From UBA11740 sp035635855 (GTDB lineage: Bacteria > Acidobacteriota > Blastocatellia > Pyrinomonadales > Pyrinomonadaceae), in assembly GCA_035635855.1 (NCBI GenBank), contig DASQAF010000025.1, positions 124,001 to 188,000 of the forward strand: DNA of 64,000 nt, read 5' to 3'. Numbering within the stretch: position 1 is the first letter of the stretch; each line of letters opens with the position of its first letter. A program made the translations under genes and the position numbers. The notes beneath the pieces were generated by a model. That model was not told the DNA's origin and did not search any database. It was given only the letters and a program-made list of their open reading frames with translations. This document shows, piece after piece, positions 17,520-25,958 of this stretch.

Positions 17520-18053
17520 ATGGATTCAAGGTCGGTTGCAGAGCGGGTGCGCGATATCGCCGAACAAGTTGCGGTCGACCACGGTCTGGAATTGGTTCAT
17601 GCCGAAGTCGGCGGTCCGGACGGCCACCCGATAGTCCGAGTGTTCATTGATAAGCCCGGCGGAGTCACTCATGACGATTGTTCGGCAGTGAGTGTTCACC
17701 TGGGCACAGTTCTCGACGTTGAGGATTTTATCCACTCAGCTTATACGCTCGAGGTTTCGTCTCCCGGTCTTGAACGGGGTCTTTACAAGCGAGCTGATTA
17801 CGAGCGGTTTGCCGGGAGTAACGCAAAAATCAAGATGCGAAACCCGGTCAATGACCAGCGAAATTTTCGCGGGCGCATCGTTTCAGTGGACGAAAGCTCT
17901 GTGATTTTTGAGGATCGCACCAGCGGTCGCGTGCAACTCCCCATCGACGTTATCGCCAAGGCGAACCTTGAGGTTGATGTGGACAGCGAGTTCCGCCGGG
18001 CGCGCGAGCAAGAAGAAACCGACCGGGAACTGATCGGCAAGAATATCCGCTGA
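17520..18053 (+). CDS. rimP: Ribosome maturation factor RimP
   Basis: Needed for maturation of the 30S subunit. At 177 residues it has the two RimP domains: the N-terminal alpha/beta part (LELVHAEVGGPDGHPIVRVF, IDKPGGVTHDDCSAVS) and YTLEVSSPGLERGL, then the C-terminal SH3-like barrel (FRGRIVSVDESSVIFED). The ATG at 17520 gives the expected N-terminus. It is the first gene of the rimP-nusA-infB-rbfA group, the order conserved in most bacteria, and follows a predicted promoter and leader hairpin. Confidence 0.94.
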   Translation: MDSRSVAERVRDIAEQVAVDHGLELVHAEVGGPDGHPIVRVFIDKPGGVTHDDCSAVSVHLGTVLDVEDFIHSAYTLEVSSPGLERGLYKRADYERFAGSNAKIKMRNPVNDQRNFRGRIVSVDESSVIFEDRTSGRVQLPIDVIAKANLEVDVDSEFRRAREQEETDRELIGKNIR

Positions 18054-18113
18054 GGACTGAACTAGAATTGAGAGATGGGCCGGTTCGCTGACGAACCAGC
18101 CGAAATAAAATTA

Positions 18114-19865
18114 ATGAGTACGAGCATTGCGCAAAACATCGAAGCCCTCTGCCAGGAGCAGGGCATTGATCGCGAACTGGTGATCGAAGCGATCAAGGAA
18201 GCCGTGCGGGCCGCGGCAAAAAAACAGTTCAAGGGCGGCGAAGACATTCAGGTGGATTGGAGCCCGGAAACGGGACTCGAACTCTCGGCTTCAAAAGTCG
18301 TGGTTGACGACGTCGCGGACCCTTCGACCGAACTGTCGATCGATGAAGCGCGTGAACTGGGCGGCGACGAAGTAGAGGTTGGCGATGCCCTCCTGCTGCC
18401 AATGCCGATGGAAGAGCTGGGCCGGATCGCGGCGCAAACTGCCAAGCAGATTCTTTTTCAGAAAGTCCGCGATGCCGTGCGATCCAATGTTTACGAGCAA
18501 TACATCGATCGCGTCGGCGAGCTGGTGAACGGATTTGTGAAGCGGTTTGAACGCGGCAATATGATTGTCGATCTGGGTAACCTGGAAGCCATCCTGCCCC
18601 GCTCGCAACAGTCGCGCGGCGAACAATGGAACCAGGGCGAGCGCATTCGCGTCGTGATCACAAACGTTTCAAAGGAATCAAAAGGGCCGCAAATCGAAGT
18701 CTCCCGCACCTCTCCGGAATTGCTCGAGCGTCTGTTCGAGATGGAAGTGCCCGAGATTTACGACGGTACCGTGGTGATTAAGTCCTGCGTGCGCGAGCCG
18801 GGCGAGCGGGCCAAGATCGCCGTGGTATCCAACGAACGTGACGTAGATCCTGTCGGCGCCTGCGTCGGCATGAAAGGTTCGCGCGTGCAGGCGATCATCC
18901 GTGAGTTGCGCGGGGAAAAAATCGACATCATTGAGTGGTCAGAAGAGCCTTCGGTGTTTGCCGCGAACTCGCTGTCGCCGGCCAAGGTCAATCAGGTGCG
19001 CATCACCGACATCGAAAACCGGCAGATGGAAGTGATCGTCAACGAGGACCAGCTGAGTCTGGCGATCGGCAAGCGCGGCCAAAACGTGCGCCTGGCTACC
19101 AAGCTGGTCGGCTGGAATATTGACATTCGCAGCGAAGAAGAATTGAAGAAGGAAGTTGCCGAGCAGATGGGCGCGATGATTGCCTCCGGCGCGCCGGTGC
19201 CGATCTCGGTAATCGAAGGCGTCACTGCACAGCAGGCTGACGCGCTCGCGGAGCATGGCGTTAACGATATTGACGGCCTGGCCCAAACTTCGGTCGACGA
19301 TCTGGTTGAGTTTCTCGACGTCAGTCTCGATGAGGCTGAGACTATTCTCAACGAGGCCCGCGCCGTGATCGCGATGCGCGAGCAGACGCTGCAGTCCGGC
19401 ACTGAGGAAGGCGAAGAATCACAATCAGTTGAGCAACACGCAGCGTCGGCGGAACTGGACGAAAACGCAGTCGCAACTGAAGTCCAGCCGTCTGATGAAA
19501 GTACGGCCGCTGGATACGACGAAGCTGTCGAGCAGGGGGTGCCTTACTCAGCCGAGCCGAACATTAGGGCAGAATATTCCGCCGATCCGGTTGCGCTGAC
19601 CGAGGCCGATCCCATGACCGTGGACGAGTTGATATTACAGGATGCCGGGCGTGACTTGCGACCGGATATGATCACTCCGGCTCCGGACGTGACTTCAGCG
19701 GCCGCGGCCGATTTGGTAGCCGCCGAGCTGGAAGCCCTAGCGTCCGAAGAAAAGGAAGCGGCGCTCGTTGATTCGCCAGACGAAGCGCAAACAAGTTCCG
19801 CTCTCGAATCGTCATCCAGGAAAGAGGCCGCGACGGACGAGAGCTTAGAGGACGAGAAGCAATGA
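18114..19865 (+). CDS. nusA: Transcription termination/antitermination factor NusA
   Basis: RNA polymerase-bound factor that modulates pausing, termination and antitermination. The domains run: N-terminal RNAP-binding helices (QGIDRELVIEAIKEAVRAAA), an S1 domain, KH1 (VGACVGMKGSRVQAIIRELR), KH2 (LAIGKRGQNVRLATKL) and a helix-hairpin-helix segment (LAEHGVNDIDGLAQTSVDDL). A C-terminal acidic, Ser/Glu/Ala-rich tail of roughly 150 residues follows, longer than in E. coli NusA and likely disordered. The ATG at 18114 is preferred; an ATG at 18075 would add 13 residues. It is co-transcribed with rimP and infB. Confidence 0.94.
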   Translation: MSTSIAQNIEALCQEQGIDRELVIEAIKEAVRAAAKKQFKGGEDIQVDWSPETGLELSASKVVVDDVADPSTELSIDEARELGGDEVEVGDALLLPMPMEELGRIAAQTAKQILFQKVRDAVRSNVYEQYIDRVGELVNGFVKRFERGNMIVDLGNLEAILPRSQQSRGEQWNQGERIRVVITNVSKESKGPQIEVSRTSPELLERLFEMEVPEIYDGTVVIKSCVREPGERAKIAVVSNERDVDPVGACVGMKGSRVQAIIRELRGEKIDIIEWSEEPSVFAANSLSPAKVNQVRITDIENRQMEVIVNEDQLSLAIGKRGQNVRLATKLVGWNIDIRSEEELKKEVAEQMGAMIASGAPVPISVIEGVTAQQADALAEHGVNDIDGLAQTSVDDLVEFLDVSLDEAETILNEARAVIAMREQTLQSGTEEGEESQSVEQHAASAELDENAVATEVQPSDESTAAGYDEAVEQGVPYSAEPNIRAEYSADPVALTEADPMTVDELILQDAGRDLRPDMITPAPDVTSAAAADLVAAELEALASEEKEAALVDSPDEAQTSSALESSSRKEAATDESLEDEKQ

Positions 19866-20019
19866 GATGCTTCCGATGACGCGGCCAAATAATCGCAACG
19901 CGCGTGTTCAAAGGAATACGCGTGCTCGCCTCCGACACCTGCTGTAGCAGGGCGCTCCTTCCAGGTGCGCTTGCAGAAGGTGGACGAAGGCAGTCACTTT
20001 CGCAAGCAGCAAGGAGCGC

Positions 20020-22695
20020 ATGTCAGCAGTTACCTCAAAAGTTCGCATTTACGATCTCGCGAAAGAGCTCAAGATAGACACCAAGCGTCTGATTGAAGAA
20101 GTGCGGCGCGAAGGTGTGGATGTTAGTGTGCCTTCGAACTCCGTCTCGAAGGAACTCGCCGAAAAGATTCGCGACAAGTATTTTCCCAAGAAGGACACCG
20201 CGGTCAAACGCGCGGTCAAGGTCGTGAAAAAAGCGGCGCGGCCGGTGGTCGAAGAGACCCCGCCTCCTGCGGAAGACGAAGTCGTCGCTCCGGTCGAGGC
20301 CGCCGAACCCGAATCGCAGGCAAGCGAAGAACCGGTAACCGCTCAGCCGCTTACTCCTGCTCGAGTAGTCCGCAAGCTATCGCCCGCCGCGCGCGCCGAA
20401 AAACCGGTCGCTGCAGAACCGGCACCCGGGCCTCGGGAACCAGCCGCGGCGGAAACTGTTTCAGCGCCGGAATCGGCTGAGACTGTCGCCTCCGCGCTGG
20501 CGCCAGTGGAATCCACTCCCGCGCCATCGCGGCAAGTACGAGTGCTGCGCCCGACTGCCGCGGCTCTTAGTGCCGGCATTCGTCATGGAGAACGTGCGCC
20601 AGCCCCAGCGCCATCCCCTACCACGCCGGCGGCGCGCGAAAGAAGCCGCGAGCGTACACCCCGCGGCCGCGTCGAATACGCGGGAACTCCCGGCGAGACT
20701 GCGACGCCGCAAACAACCTACATTCCTCCGCCCGATGCCGGTCGCCGGCGATCGCGCCGCGGCTCATCGCGCAGCGGAAAACGCGGCGGCGAAGGCAAAG
20801 GCAGCCGCTTTGATCGTGATTTCATTGCGCCACCACCGACTCTGACGCTGGAACAGCGGATCGCCGGACGCCTCGATATGGCTTCCGTAGAAGGGGCCCT
20901 AAAGCCCGTGCGTCTGGTTGAGGGATCGACCGTCAAAGAGTTCGCGGAAAAGCTCGGCATCAAACCGAAAGATATAGTCACGTTACTCCTGCAGCAAGGC
21001 GTATTCGCCACTATAAATCAGGCTCTGAATGATGAAGTGGCCGCGGAACTCGGAGAGCGGTTCGGCTATGACGTTACTTTCGTGCCTTTCGAAGAGATGG
21101 TCGCCGAAGAAGAATTCGAAGAACTGATCGCCACTGATGCAGACGATGTCGAGGTGCCGCGCGCGCCTGTGGTCACCGTGATGGGACACGTCGATCATGG
21201 TAAGACTTCCCTGCTCGATGCTATTCGCACCACCAACGTGGCTGGTGGCGAGGCCGGCGGCATCACCCAACACATCGGCGCCTATAGCGTCGAAGTTCCC
21301 AGCCCCGATAATCCGAACGAGAAGCGCCGGGTGGTGTTCCTCGACACGCCCGGTCACGAAGCGTTCACGTTGATGCGCGCCCGCGGGGCAAAAGCAACAG
21401 ACGTAGTCGTTTTGGTGGTGGCCGCCGACGACGGCGTCATGCCGCAAACCATCGAAGCGATCGAACATTCGCGCGCGGCCGGCGTTCCCATCGTCGTCGC
21501 GATTAATAAGATCGATAAACCCGACGCGAATCCTGATCGGGTTCGTCAGGAACTCTCGCAACAGGGCCTCAATCCCGTGGCCTGGGGCGGCGAAACGGAA
21601 ATGGTCGAAGTCTCTGCCAAGAAACGCCAGAATCTTGAAACCTTGCTCGAGACTATTCTGCTGACCTCTGACATTTTAGATTTGCGCGCCAGCACTACTC
21701 GTCTGGCCTCCGGCGTGGTGTTGGAAGCGAAGCTGGATCGCGGCCGCGGTTCCGTTGCCACTGCCCTGGTGCAGCAGGGCACTTTGCGCGTCGGCGATCC
21801 GTTCATCGTCGGGCAAATTTTCGGCAAGGTCCGCGCGATGTTCAACGATCGCGGCGAACCGGTCAACGAAGTCGGACCGGCCACGCCGGTAGAAGTGCTC
21901 GGATTACAGGGCGTGCCGCAGGCGGGTGAAACTTTTCAGGTGGTCGCGGATGTGACTCGCGCCCAACAAATATCCAGTCATCGCCAGGCGGCTGAGCGGC
22001 AGCGCACGCTGGTCAAGACCACCAAGCGCGGCATCGAAGCGCTGGGCGAAACTGAAGTCAAGGAACTTCTGGTCGTCATCAAGGCCGACGTACAGGGTTC
22101 AGTCGAAGTGCTGAAATCGACTCTGCAAAAGATGTCCAGCGAGAGGGTGAAAGTAAAAGTCATTCGCTCCGGTGTCGGCGCGATCACTGAGTCGGACGTG
22201 CTGCTCGCTTCGGCGACCCAGGCGGGATCTGCTTCGACTGCAGTGGTGATCATTGGTTTCAATGTTCGTCCCGGATCCCGCGCCACAGATTTGGCTAAAC
22301 AGGAGAGCGTGGATATCCGGCTGCACTCGATCATTTACAAGGTCGAAGAAGAAATTACGGCTGCCATGATCGGCATGCTCGAGAAAATCGAGAAGGAAAA
22401 GATTCTCGGCAAGGCCGAAGTGCGCGAAGTCTTCCGCGTGCCCAAAATCGGAGCGATTGCCGGCTGCATGGTGCTCGATGGCATTATCAAGCGCAATGCG
22501 CGCGCGCGGCTGATTCGCGACGGCGTCGTCGCCTGGGAAGGCAACATTGCTTCGCTGCGGCGTTTTAAGGATGACGCTTCGGAAGTTCGCGAGGGCTTTG
22601 AATGCGGCATCGGGTTGGAAAACTTTAACGACATCAAGGTCGGCGATCAGATCGAGGACTACGTGATCGAGCGAGTTGCCGCTACTGAGCTTTAA
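20020..22695 (+). CDS. infB: Translation initiation factor IF-2
   Basis: GTPase that places fMet-tRNA on the 30S subunit and drives subunit joining. AAGGAG lies just before the ATG at 20020. Residues 1-60 hold an IF2 N-terminal helical subdomain (YDLAKELKIDTKRLIEEVRR), followed by a long Pro/Ala/Glu-rich then Arg-rich linker to about residue 280. The G domain shows VTVMGHVDHGKTS (G1), DTPGHEAF (G3), NKIDK (G4) and SAKK (G5), then domains II, III and the C-terminal tRNA-binding domain. At 891 residues it matches long-form IF-2. A ylxR gene, often found between nusA and infB, is absent. Confidence 0.96.
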   Translation: MSAVTSKVRIYDLAKELKIDTKRLIEEVRREGVDVSVPSNSVSKELAEKIRDKYFPKKDTAVKRAVKVVKKAARPVVEETPPPAEDEVVAPVEAAEPESQASEEPVTAQPLTPARVVRKLSPAARAEKPVAAEPAPGPREPAAAETVSAPESAETVASALAPVESTPAPSRQVRVLRPTAAALSAGIRHGERAPAPAPSPTTPAARERSRERTPRGRVEYAGTPGETATPQTTYIPPPDAGRRRSRRGSSRSGKRGGEGKGSRFDRDFIAPPPTLTLEQRIAGRLDMASVEGALKPVRLVEGSTVKEFAEKLGIKPKDIVTLLLQQGVFATINQALNDEVAAELGERFGYDVTFVPFEEMVAEEEFEELIATDADDVEVPRAPVVTVMGHVDHGKTSLLDAIRTTNVAGGEAGGITQHIGAYSVEVPSPDNPNEKRRVVFLDTPGHEAFTLMRARGAKATDVVVLVVAADDGVMPQTIEAIEHSRAAGVPIVVAINKIDKPDANPDRVRQELSQQGLNPVAWGGETEMVEVSAKKRQNLETLLETILLTSDILDLRASTTRLASGVVLEAKLDRGRGSVATALVQQGTLRVGDPFIVGQIFGKVRAMFNDRGEPVNEVGPATPVEVLGLQGVPQAGETFQVVADVTRAQQISSHRQAAERQRTLVKTTKRGIEALGETEVKELLVVIKADVQGSVEVLKSTLQKMSSERVKVKVIRSGVGAITESDVLLASATQAGSASTAVVIIGFNVRPGSRATDLAKQESVDIRLHSIIYKVEEEITAAMIGMLEKIEKEKILGKAEVREVFRVPKIGAIAGCMVLDGIIKRNARARLIRDGVVAWEGNIASLRRFKDDASEVREGFECGIGLENFNDIKVGDQIEDYVIERVAATEL

Positions 22696-22709
22696 GGAAG
22701 TGTCGCGTT

Positions 22710-22768
22710 TAGAGTCTCGGGTTTCGAGTGAGTCCGAACTCGAAACTCCAAACCCGAAACTCGAAACC
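22710..22768. repeat. Word-like inverted oligonucleotide repeats before rbfA
   Basis: Short units such as GGTTTCGAGT and ACTCGAAAC are repeated and inverted across the infB-rbfA gap. Similar but different words (GAAATCCG at 23150-23210; GAAACTTG at 31712-31809) occupy other gaps. Confidence 0.5.
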
Positions 22769-22778
22769 GTGTTTTGAC

Positions 22779-23141
22779 ATGCATCGTCCTGAGCGCATCG
22801 CCGAGACCCTGCGCGAAGAGATTGCGCAGATTGTGGGTTACGAACTGGAAGACCCGCGCCTGACCATGGTGACAGTGACCGAAGTCCGCGTCGCCGACGA
22901 CCTTCGCGACGCGAGCGTGTACGTCACGGTGCAGGGAGACGAGCAGGAGCATCTGACGGCTTTGCGCGCGCTGCGTCACGCGGCGCCGTATGTACGCAAG
23001 CAACTGGGCTTTGCGCTCAATTTGCGGCATACTCCGGCGCTTCACTTTGTCCGCGATACGGTCGAAGAGAAGGCCGAACGCGTCGATTCTCTCCTCGAAA
23101 AGATCGAGCACGGTGCGGAAAGGGTAAAGGACGCGGAATAA
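22779..23141 (+). CDS. rbfA: 30S ribosome-binding factor RbfA
   Basis: Cold-shock and 30S maturation factor with a single KH-like domain. The 120-residue product starts MHRPERIAETLREEIAQIVG and has LEDPRLTMVTVTEVRV, YVTVQGDEQEH and LRHTPALHFVRD, all typical. The frame is open to 22728, but the upstream part is coded by repeat words, so the ATG at 22779 is chosen. It is the fourth gene of the operon; nrnA follows 71 bases later. Confidence 0.93.
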   Translation: MHRPERIAETLREEIAQIVGYELEDPRLTMVTVTEVRVADDLRDASVYVTVQGDEQEHLTALRALRHAAPYVRKQLGFALNLRHTPALHFVRDTVEEKAERVDSLLEKIEHGAERVKDAE

Positions 23142-23212
23142 TGCTGGTTTCGGATTGCCAATGAATTTGCCGTGCAATCCGAAATCCGCGATTCGAAATC
23201 CGCAATCTTGTA

Positions 23213-24226
23213 ATGCTTAGCCAAGTAGTTGAGTTGATTGAAAAAAGGGATCGCTTTGCGATTACTTCCCACGTTCGCCCCGATGGCGACAGCCTCGGTT
23301 CCTCTTTGGGTCTCTACTGGTTGTTGCAGGCACTCAACAAAGATGTGGAAGTAATCATGCGCGATCCGGCGCCGCATTCATATCAGCAACTGCCGGGCGC
23401 CGGCGCTGTCCGCGTCACACCCGCGGTCGACCGCGCGTATGACGCAGTGTTCGTCATCGAATGCTCCGACATCGATCGCCCCGGCCTGATCGATCTGGAA
23501 AAGCAATTTGTCGTCAACATCGATCACCACTCGACCACCGAACTGTTCGGCACAGTCAACTGGATCGATTCGACCGCTTCGGCGGTCGGCGAAATGATCT
23601 ACAACCTTTGTAAGGCCACCGGCGTCCGAGTCACGAAAGAGATTGCCGAATGCGTCTACACGGCGCTATTGACCGACACCGGATCGTTTCACTACTCAAA
23701 CACCACCGAACGTACTTTCAAGATCGCCTCGGAGCTTGTCCGCACTGGAGTCAAACCGGCTAAGACCGCGGAAGCGATCTTTGGCAGCTATCACTGGCCG
23801 AAGATTGAGTTGCTCAGTCAGGTTCTCGGCACGGCGCAGCGCGATGAGAGTGGGCACGTCGCCTGGATGCGCCAGACGCTCGAGATGCAGGAGCAGACAA
23901 AGGCTTCGGAAGAGGACGCGGACGGATTCGTAAATTACCCGCTGGCCGTCGGTGAAGTCGAAGCGACCGCGCTGTTCAAAGAATGCGCGCCGGGTGTCTA
24001 TCGCACCAGCCTGCGTTCGAAAGGCGACGTCAACGTTGCCAAGATCGCCGAGCAGTTTGGCGGCGGCGGCCATCGCAACGCGGCCGGCTGCACGCTGAAA
24101 GGCGATCTCGCAGAGCTCGAGCAGAAACTGGTTCCACTGCTACAGGACGCCGTCAAGCGCGCGAATGGATTGAAAGATATTACTGAAGACGCCTTGTCAG
24201 AACCGCCTGCGGTAGCGGGCGGTTGA
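23213..24226 (+). CDS. nrnA: DHH-family phosphoesterase, NrnA-like nanoRNase
   Basis: A 337-residue protein with the two-domain DHH/DHHA1 layout of NrnA, which degrades short oligoribonucleotides and pAp. Seen are SHVRPDGDSLGS (motif I, metal ligands), VIECSDIDRPG (motif II), NIDHHSTTELFG (DHH motif III) and the C-terminal substrate motif GGGGHRNAAGC. nrnA after rbfA is a common order. The last residues, EPPAVAGG, and the stop codon itself are coded by REP family 2 copy A (24201-24226), so this repeat has replaced the natural 3' end of the gene. Confidence 0.92.
   Translation: MLSQVVELIEKRDRFAITSHVRPDGDSLGSSLGLYWLLQALNKDVEVIMRDPAPHSYQQLPGAGAVRVTPAVDRAYDAVFVIECSDIDRPGLIDLEKQFVVNIDHHSTTELFGTVNWIDSTASAVGEMIYNLCKATGVRVTKEIAECVYTALLTDTGSFHYSNTTERTFKIASELVRTGVKPAKTAEAIFGSYHWPKIELLSQVLGTAQRDESGHVAWMRQTLEMQEQTKASEEDADGFVNYPLAVGEVEATALFKECAPGVYRTSLRSKGDVNVAKIAEQFGGGGHRNAAGCTLKGDLAELEQKLVPLLQDAVKRANGLKDITEDALSEPPAVAGG
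24201..24226 (+). repeat. REP family 2, copy A (inside the nrnA 3' end)
   Basis: AACCGCC (24201-24207) pairs with GGCGGTT (24218-24224) around TGCGGTAGCG. It is followed by TGATCT as in the other copies. It lies 16 bases before the second RAYT gene. Confidence 0.85.
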
Positions 24227-24242
24227 TCTCGGCCCCCAGCTA

Positions 24243-24752
24243 ATGTGGAACGATACGGATATTCCTCTAGCTTTCCTGATTACGTTTCGTACCTACGGAA
24301 CATGGCTGCACGGCGACAAGCGTGGTTCAGTCAACCGCTTTCGCAATCAATACAAAACACCGCGTTTGCCTCCAGAAGAGAAATGGCTTGAGACAAATGC
24401 GAAACGACTCAAGAGAGAAATAGTTGTGCTCGATGCGGCCCAGCGTCACTGCGTCGACGCTGCGGCGCGCGAGACTTGCGAGATTCGGGGCTGGCATCTG
24501 CACGCAATTAACGTGCGAACAAACCACGTTCATTCGGTAGTCTCAATAGGCAAAAAGAAACCAGAAATCGCTCTTAGCGCATTCAAATCTAACGCGACAC
24601 GCAGAATGCGAGAAAACGGTTGTTGGCAAAGCACGATGAGTCCATGGGCCGATAAAGGTAGCAACCGATACCTGTGGAATGAAGAAAGCATAGCGCGCGC
24701 CGTGGATTACGTGATTAACGGCCAGGGTGATGACTTACCTGACTTTGATTAG
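24243..24752 (+). CDS. REP-associated tyrosine transposase (RAYT), second paralogue
   Basis: A 169-residue Y1/HUH transposase related to the protein at 796-1317. Conserved parts: LITFRTYGTWLHGDKRGSVN, the metal motif in INVRTNHVHSVVS, ALSAFKSNATRRMRE and RYLWNEESIARAVDYVINGQ. RAYTs cut single-stranded REP hairpins and are held responsible for REP spread; they usually do not move themselves. It sits between REP family 2 copies A and B/C and splits nrnA from cobO, which suggests insertion of a whole REP-RAYT-REP cassette. No strong ribosome site precedes the ATG at 24243. Confidence 0.9.
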   Translation: MWNDTDIPLAFLITFRTYGTWLHGDKRGSVNRFRNQYKTPRLPPEEKWLETNAKRLKREIVVLDAAQRHCVDAAARETCEIRGWHLHAINVRTNHVHSVVSIGKKKPEIALSAFKSNATRRMRENGCWQSTMSPWADKGSNRYLWNEESIARAVDYVINGQGDDLPDFD

Positions 24753-24761
24753 CACTGAGAA

Positions 24762-24844
24762 GCGCCTGCGGTAGCAGGCGGTTGATCTTATCCCCGAGAG
24801 CCAATTGATATCCCAAGTTCAACGGCCCGCTACCGCAGGCCGTT
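24762..24844. repeat. REPIN of family 2 (copies B and C, inverted)
   Basis: Copy B (from 24762) reads CGCCTGCGGTAGCAGGCGGT. Copy C (24821-24844) carries the inverse, AACGGCCCGCTACCGCAGGC. About 35 bases separate them, giving a two-hairpin unit like the REPIN/BIME units of gammaproteobacteria. Copy C ends 8 bases before the cobO start. Confidence 0.85.
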
Positions 24845-24852
24845 CTGACTCC

Positions 24853-25428
24853 ATGGTCAAAGAGAAGAAATACAAATGGCGTCGCGCCGACTATCAGGAG
24901 CACACGCGCGGCCTGCTGATCGTCAATACCGGCCACGGCAAGGGAAAGACGACCTGCGCGCTCGGCTTGATGATGCGCGCCGCGGGTCAGGGCCTTAGCT
25001 GCTGCATGATTCAGTTCATGAAGTCGCGCAACGATCGCTATGGTGAGCACGTCGCGGCGGAAAAGCTCGGGATCGAAGTCCACACCATGGGCGACGGTTT
25101 TACCTGGGACACTAAAAATCCCGAACAGGATCGCCAGACTGCTCGTGAGACCTGGAACCTCTGCGTAGAGAAACTGCGCAGCGGTGATTACGACATGCTC
25201 GTCTTTGATGAGCTGGTCTATGTCCTGAGCTATGAAATGCTGCCAGTTACCGAAGTCCTGGAAGAAATCCGCGCGGCCCGCGAACGCCAGCCCTCCGTTC
25301 ACATCGTGGTCACCGGCCGCGACGCTCCCAAAGAATTAATCGAAGCCGCCGATCTCGTCACCGAGATGACTGAGGTAAAGCATCCCTTCCAAGCGGGGAT
25401 AAAGGCGCAAAAAGGGATTGAGTTTTGA
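24853..25428 (+). CDS. cobO: Cob(I)yrinic acid a,c-diamide adenosyltransferase (BtuR/CobO/CobP type)
   Basis: Adenosylates corrinoids with ATP, in B12 synthesis or salvage. It has the P-loop NTGHGKGKTTCALGLMMRAA, then MIQFMKS, the Walker-B-like DMLVFDELVYVL, VVTGRDAPKELIEAADLVTE and the conserved C-terminal HPFQAGIKAQKGIEF. At 191 residues it matches the family. The ATG at 24853 is preferred because the upstream open frame runs through a REP. That REP occupies the normal ribosome-site region, so translation may be weak or re-set. A 20-codon copy of its C-terminus lies at 29784-29846. Confidence 0.92.
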   Translation: MVKEKKYKWRRADYQEHTRGLLIVNTGHGKGKTTCALGLMMRAAGQGLSCCMIQFMKSRNDRYGEHVAAEKLGIEVHTMGDGFTWDTKNPEQDRQTARETWNLCVEKLRSGDYDMLVFDELVYVLSYEMLPVTEVLEEIRAARERQPSVHIVVTGRDAPKELIEAADLVTEMTEVKHPFQAGIKAQKGIEF

Positions 25429-25452
25429 GAGCGCGAATGATCAACTGGATCA

Positions 25453-25760
25453 GTCCGCGCAGCGGACGATTGGAAATAGCCCAGCGATTCATCGCTGGGA
25501 TCTTCGCACCCCATTAGAAAAGAGTCCGCGAAGCGGACGAATGAAACTTCGATACGGAACCGCGAGCAGTAGCGAGCGGATGCCGGCATTCAACTCGCGT
25601 GTCACTGAATCTCACAAACGTCCCAAGTTGAGCCTTGCATCCAGTCGCTACCGCTCCTGGTTCTGTACCTGACGCCCGTTTCACGGGCTTTGGTCTCATA
25701 TCCAACCGCTTTCCCAGCACTTGAAGTGCTGGGCTTGTATCAATCGTCCGCTGCGCGGAC
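25453..25760. repeat. Cluster of short perfect palindromes (25429-25958 intergenic)
   Basis: Perfect or near-perfect palindromes lie at 25453-25467 (GTCCGCGCAGCGGAC), 25480-25499 (CCCAGCGATTCATCGCTGGG), 25524-25538 (GTCCGCGAAGCGGAC), about 25674-25688 (GCCCGTTTCACGGGC), 25713-25733 (CCCAGCACTT then AGTGCTGGG) and 25746-25760 (GTCCGCTGCGCGGAC). They form three families with variable loops. The 530-base gap shows no supported gene. Confidence 0.7.
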
Positions 25761-25958
25761 TCGCCGTGCCCAACGTTCACGTCTAAAAATCAATAAAGAC
25801 TTCCGCTACGAAAGGGAAGATAATCTTGACACGCGGATTCTGACTCAAGTCAGTGATCGAGCCTGCGAGGGCGTGCGTGGATGCGCCAAATTGAAGTAGC
25901 AGTTAAATCCCTTTACGATTATCAACGGTCATCTTCCTAAAGCAAGGACGTCAGATAG

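Noticed and set aside
25453..25760. Possible CRISPR array
   Set aside because: Palindromes are of several kinds and irregularly spaced, with no repeat-spacer periodicity and no cas genes in the window.
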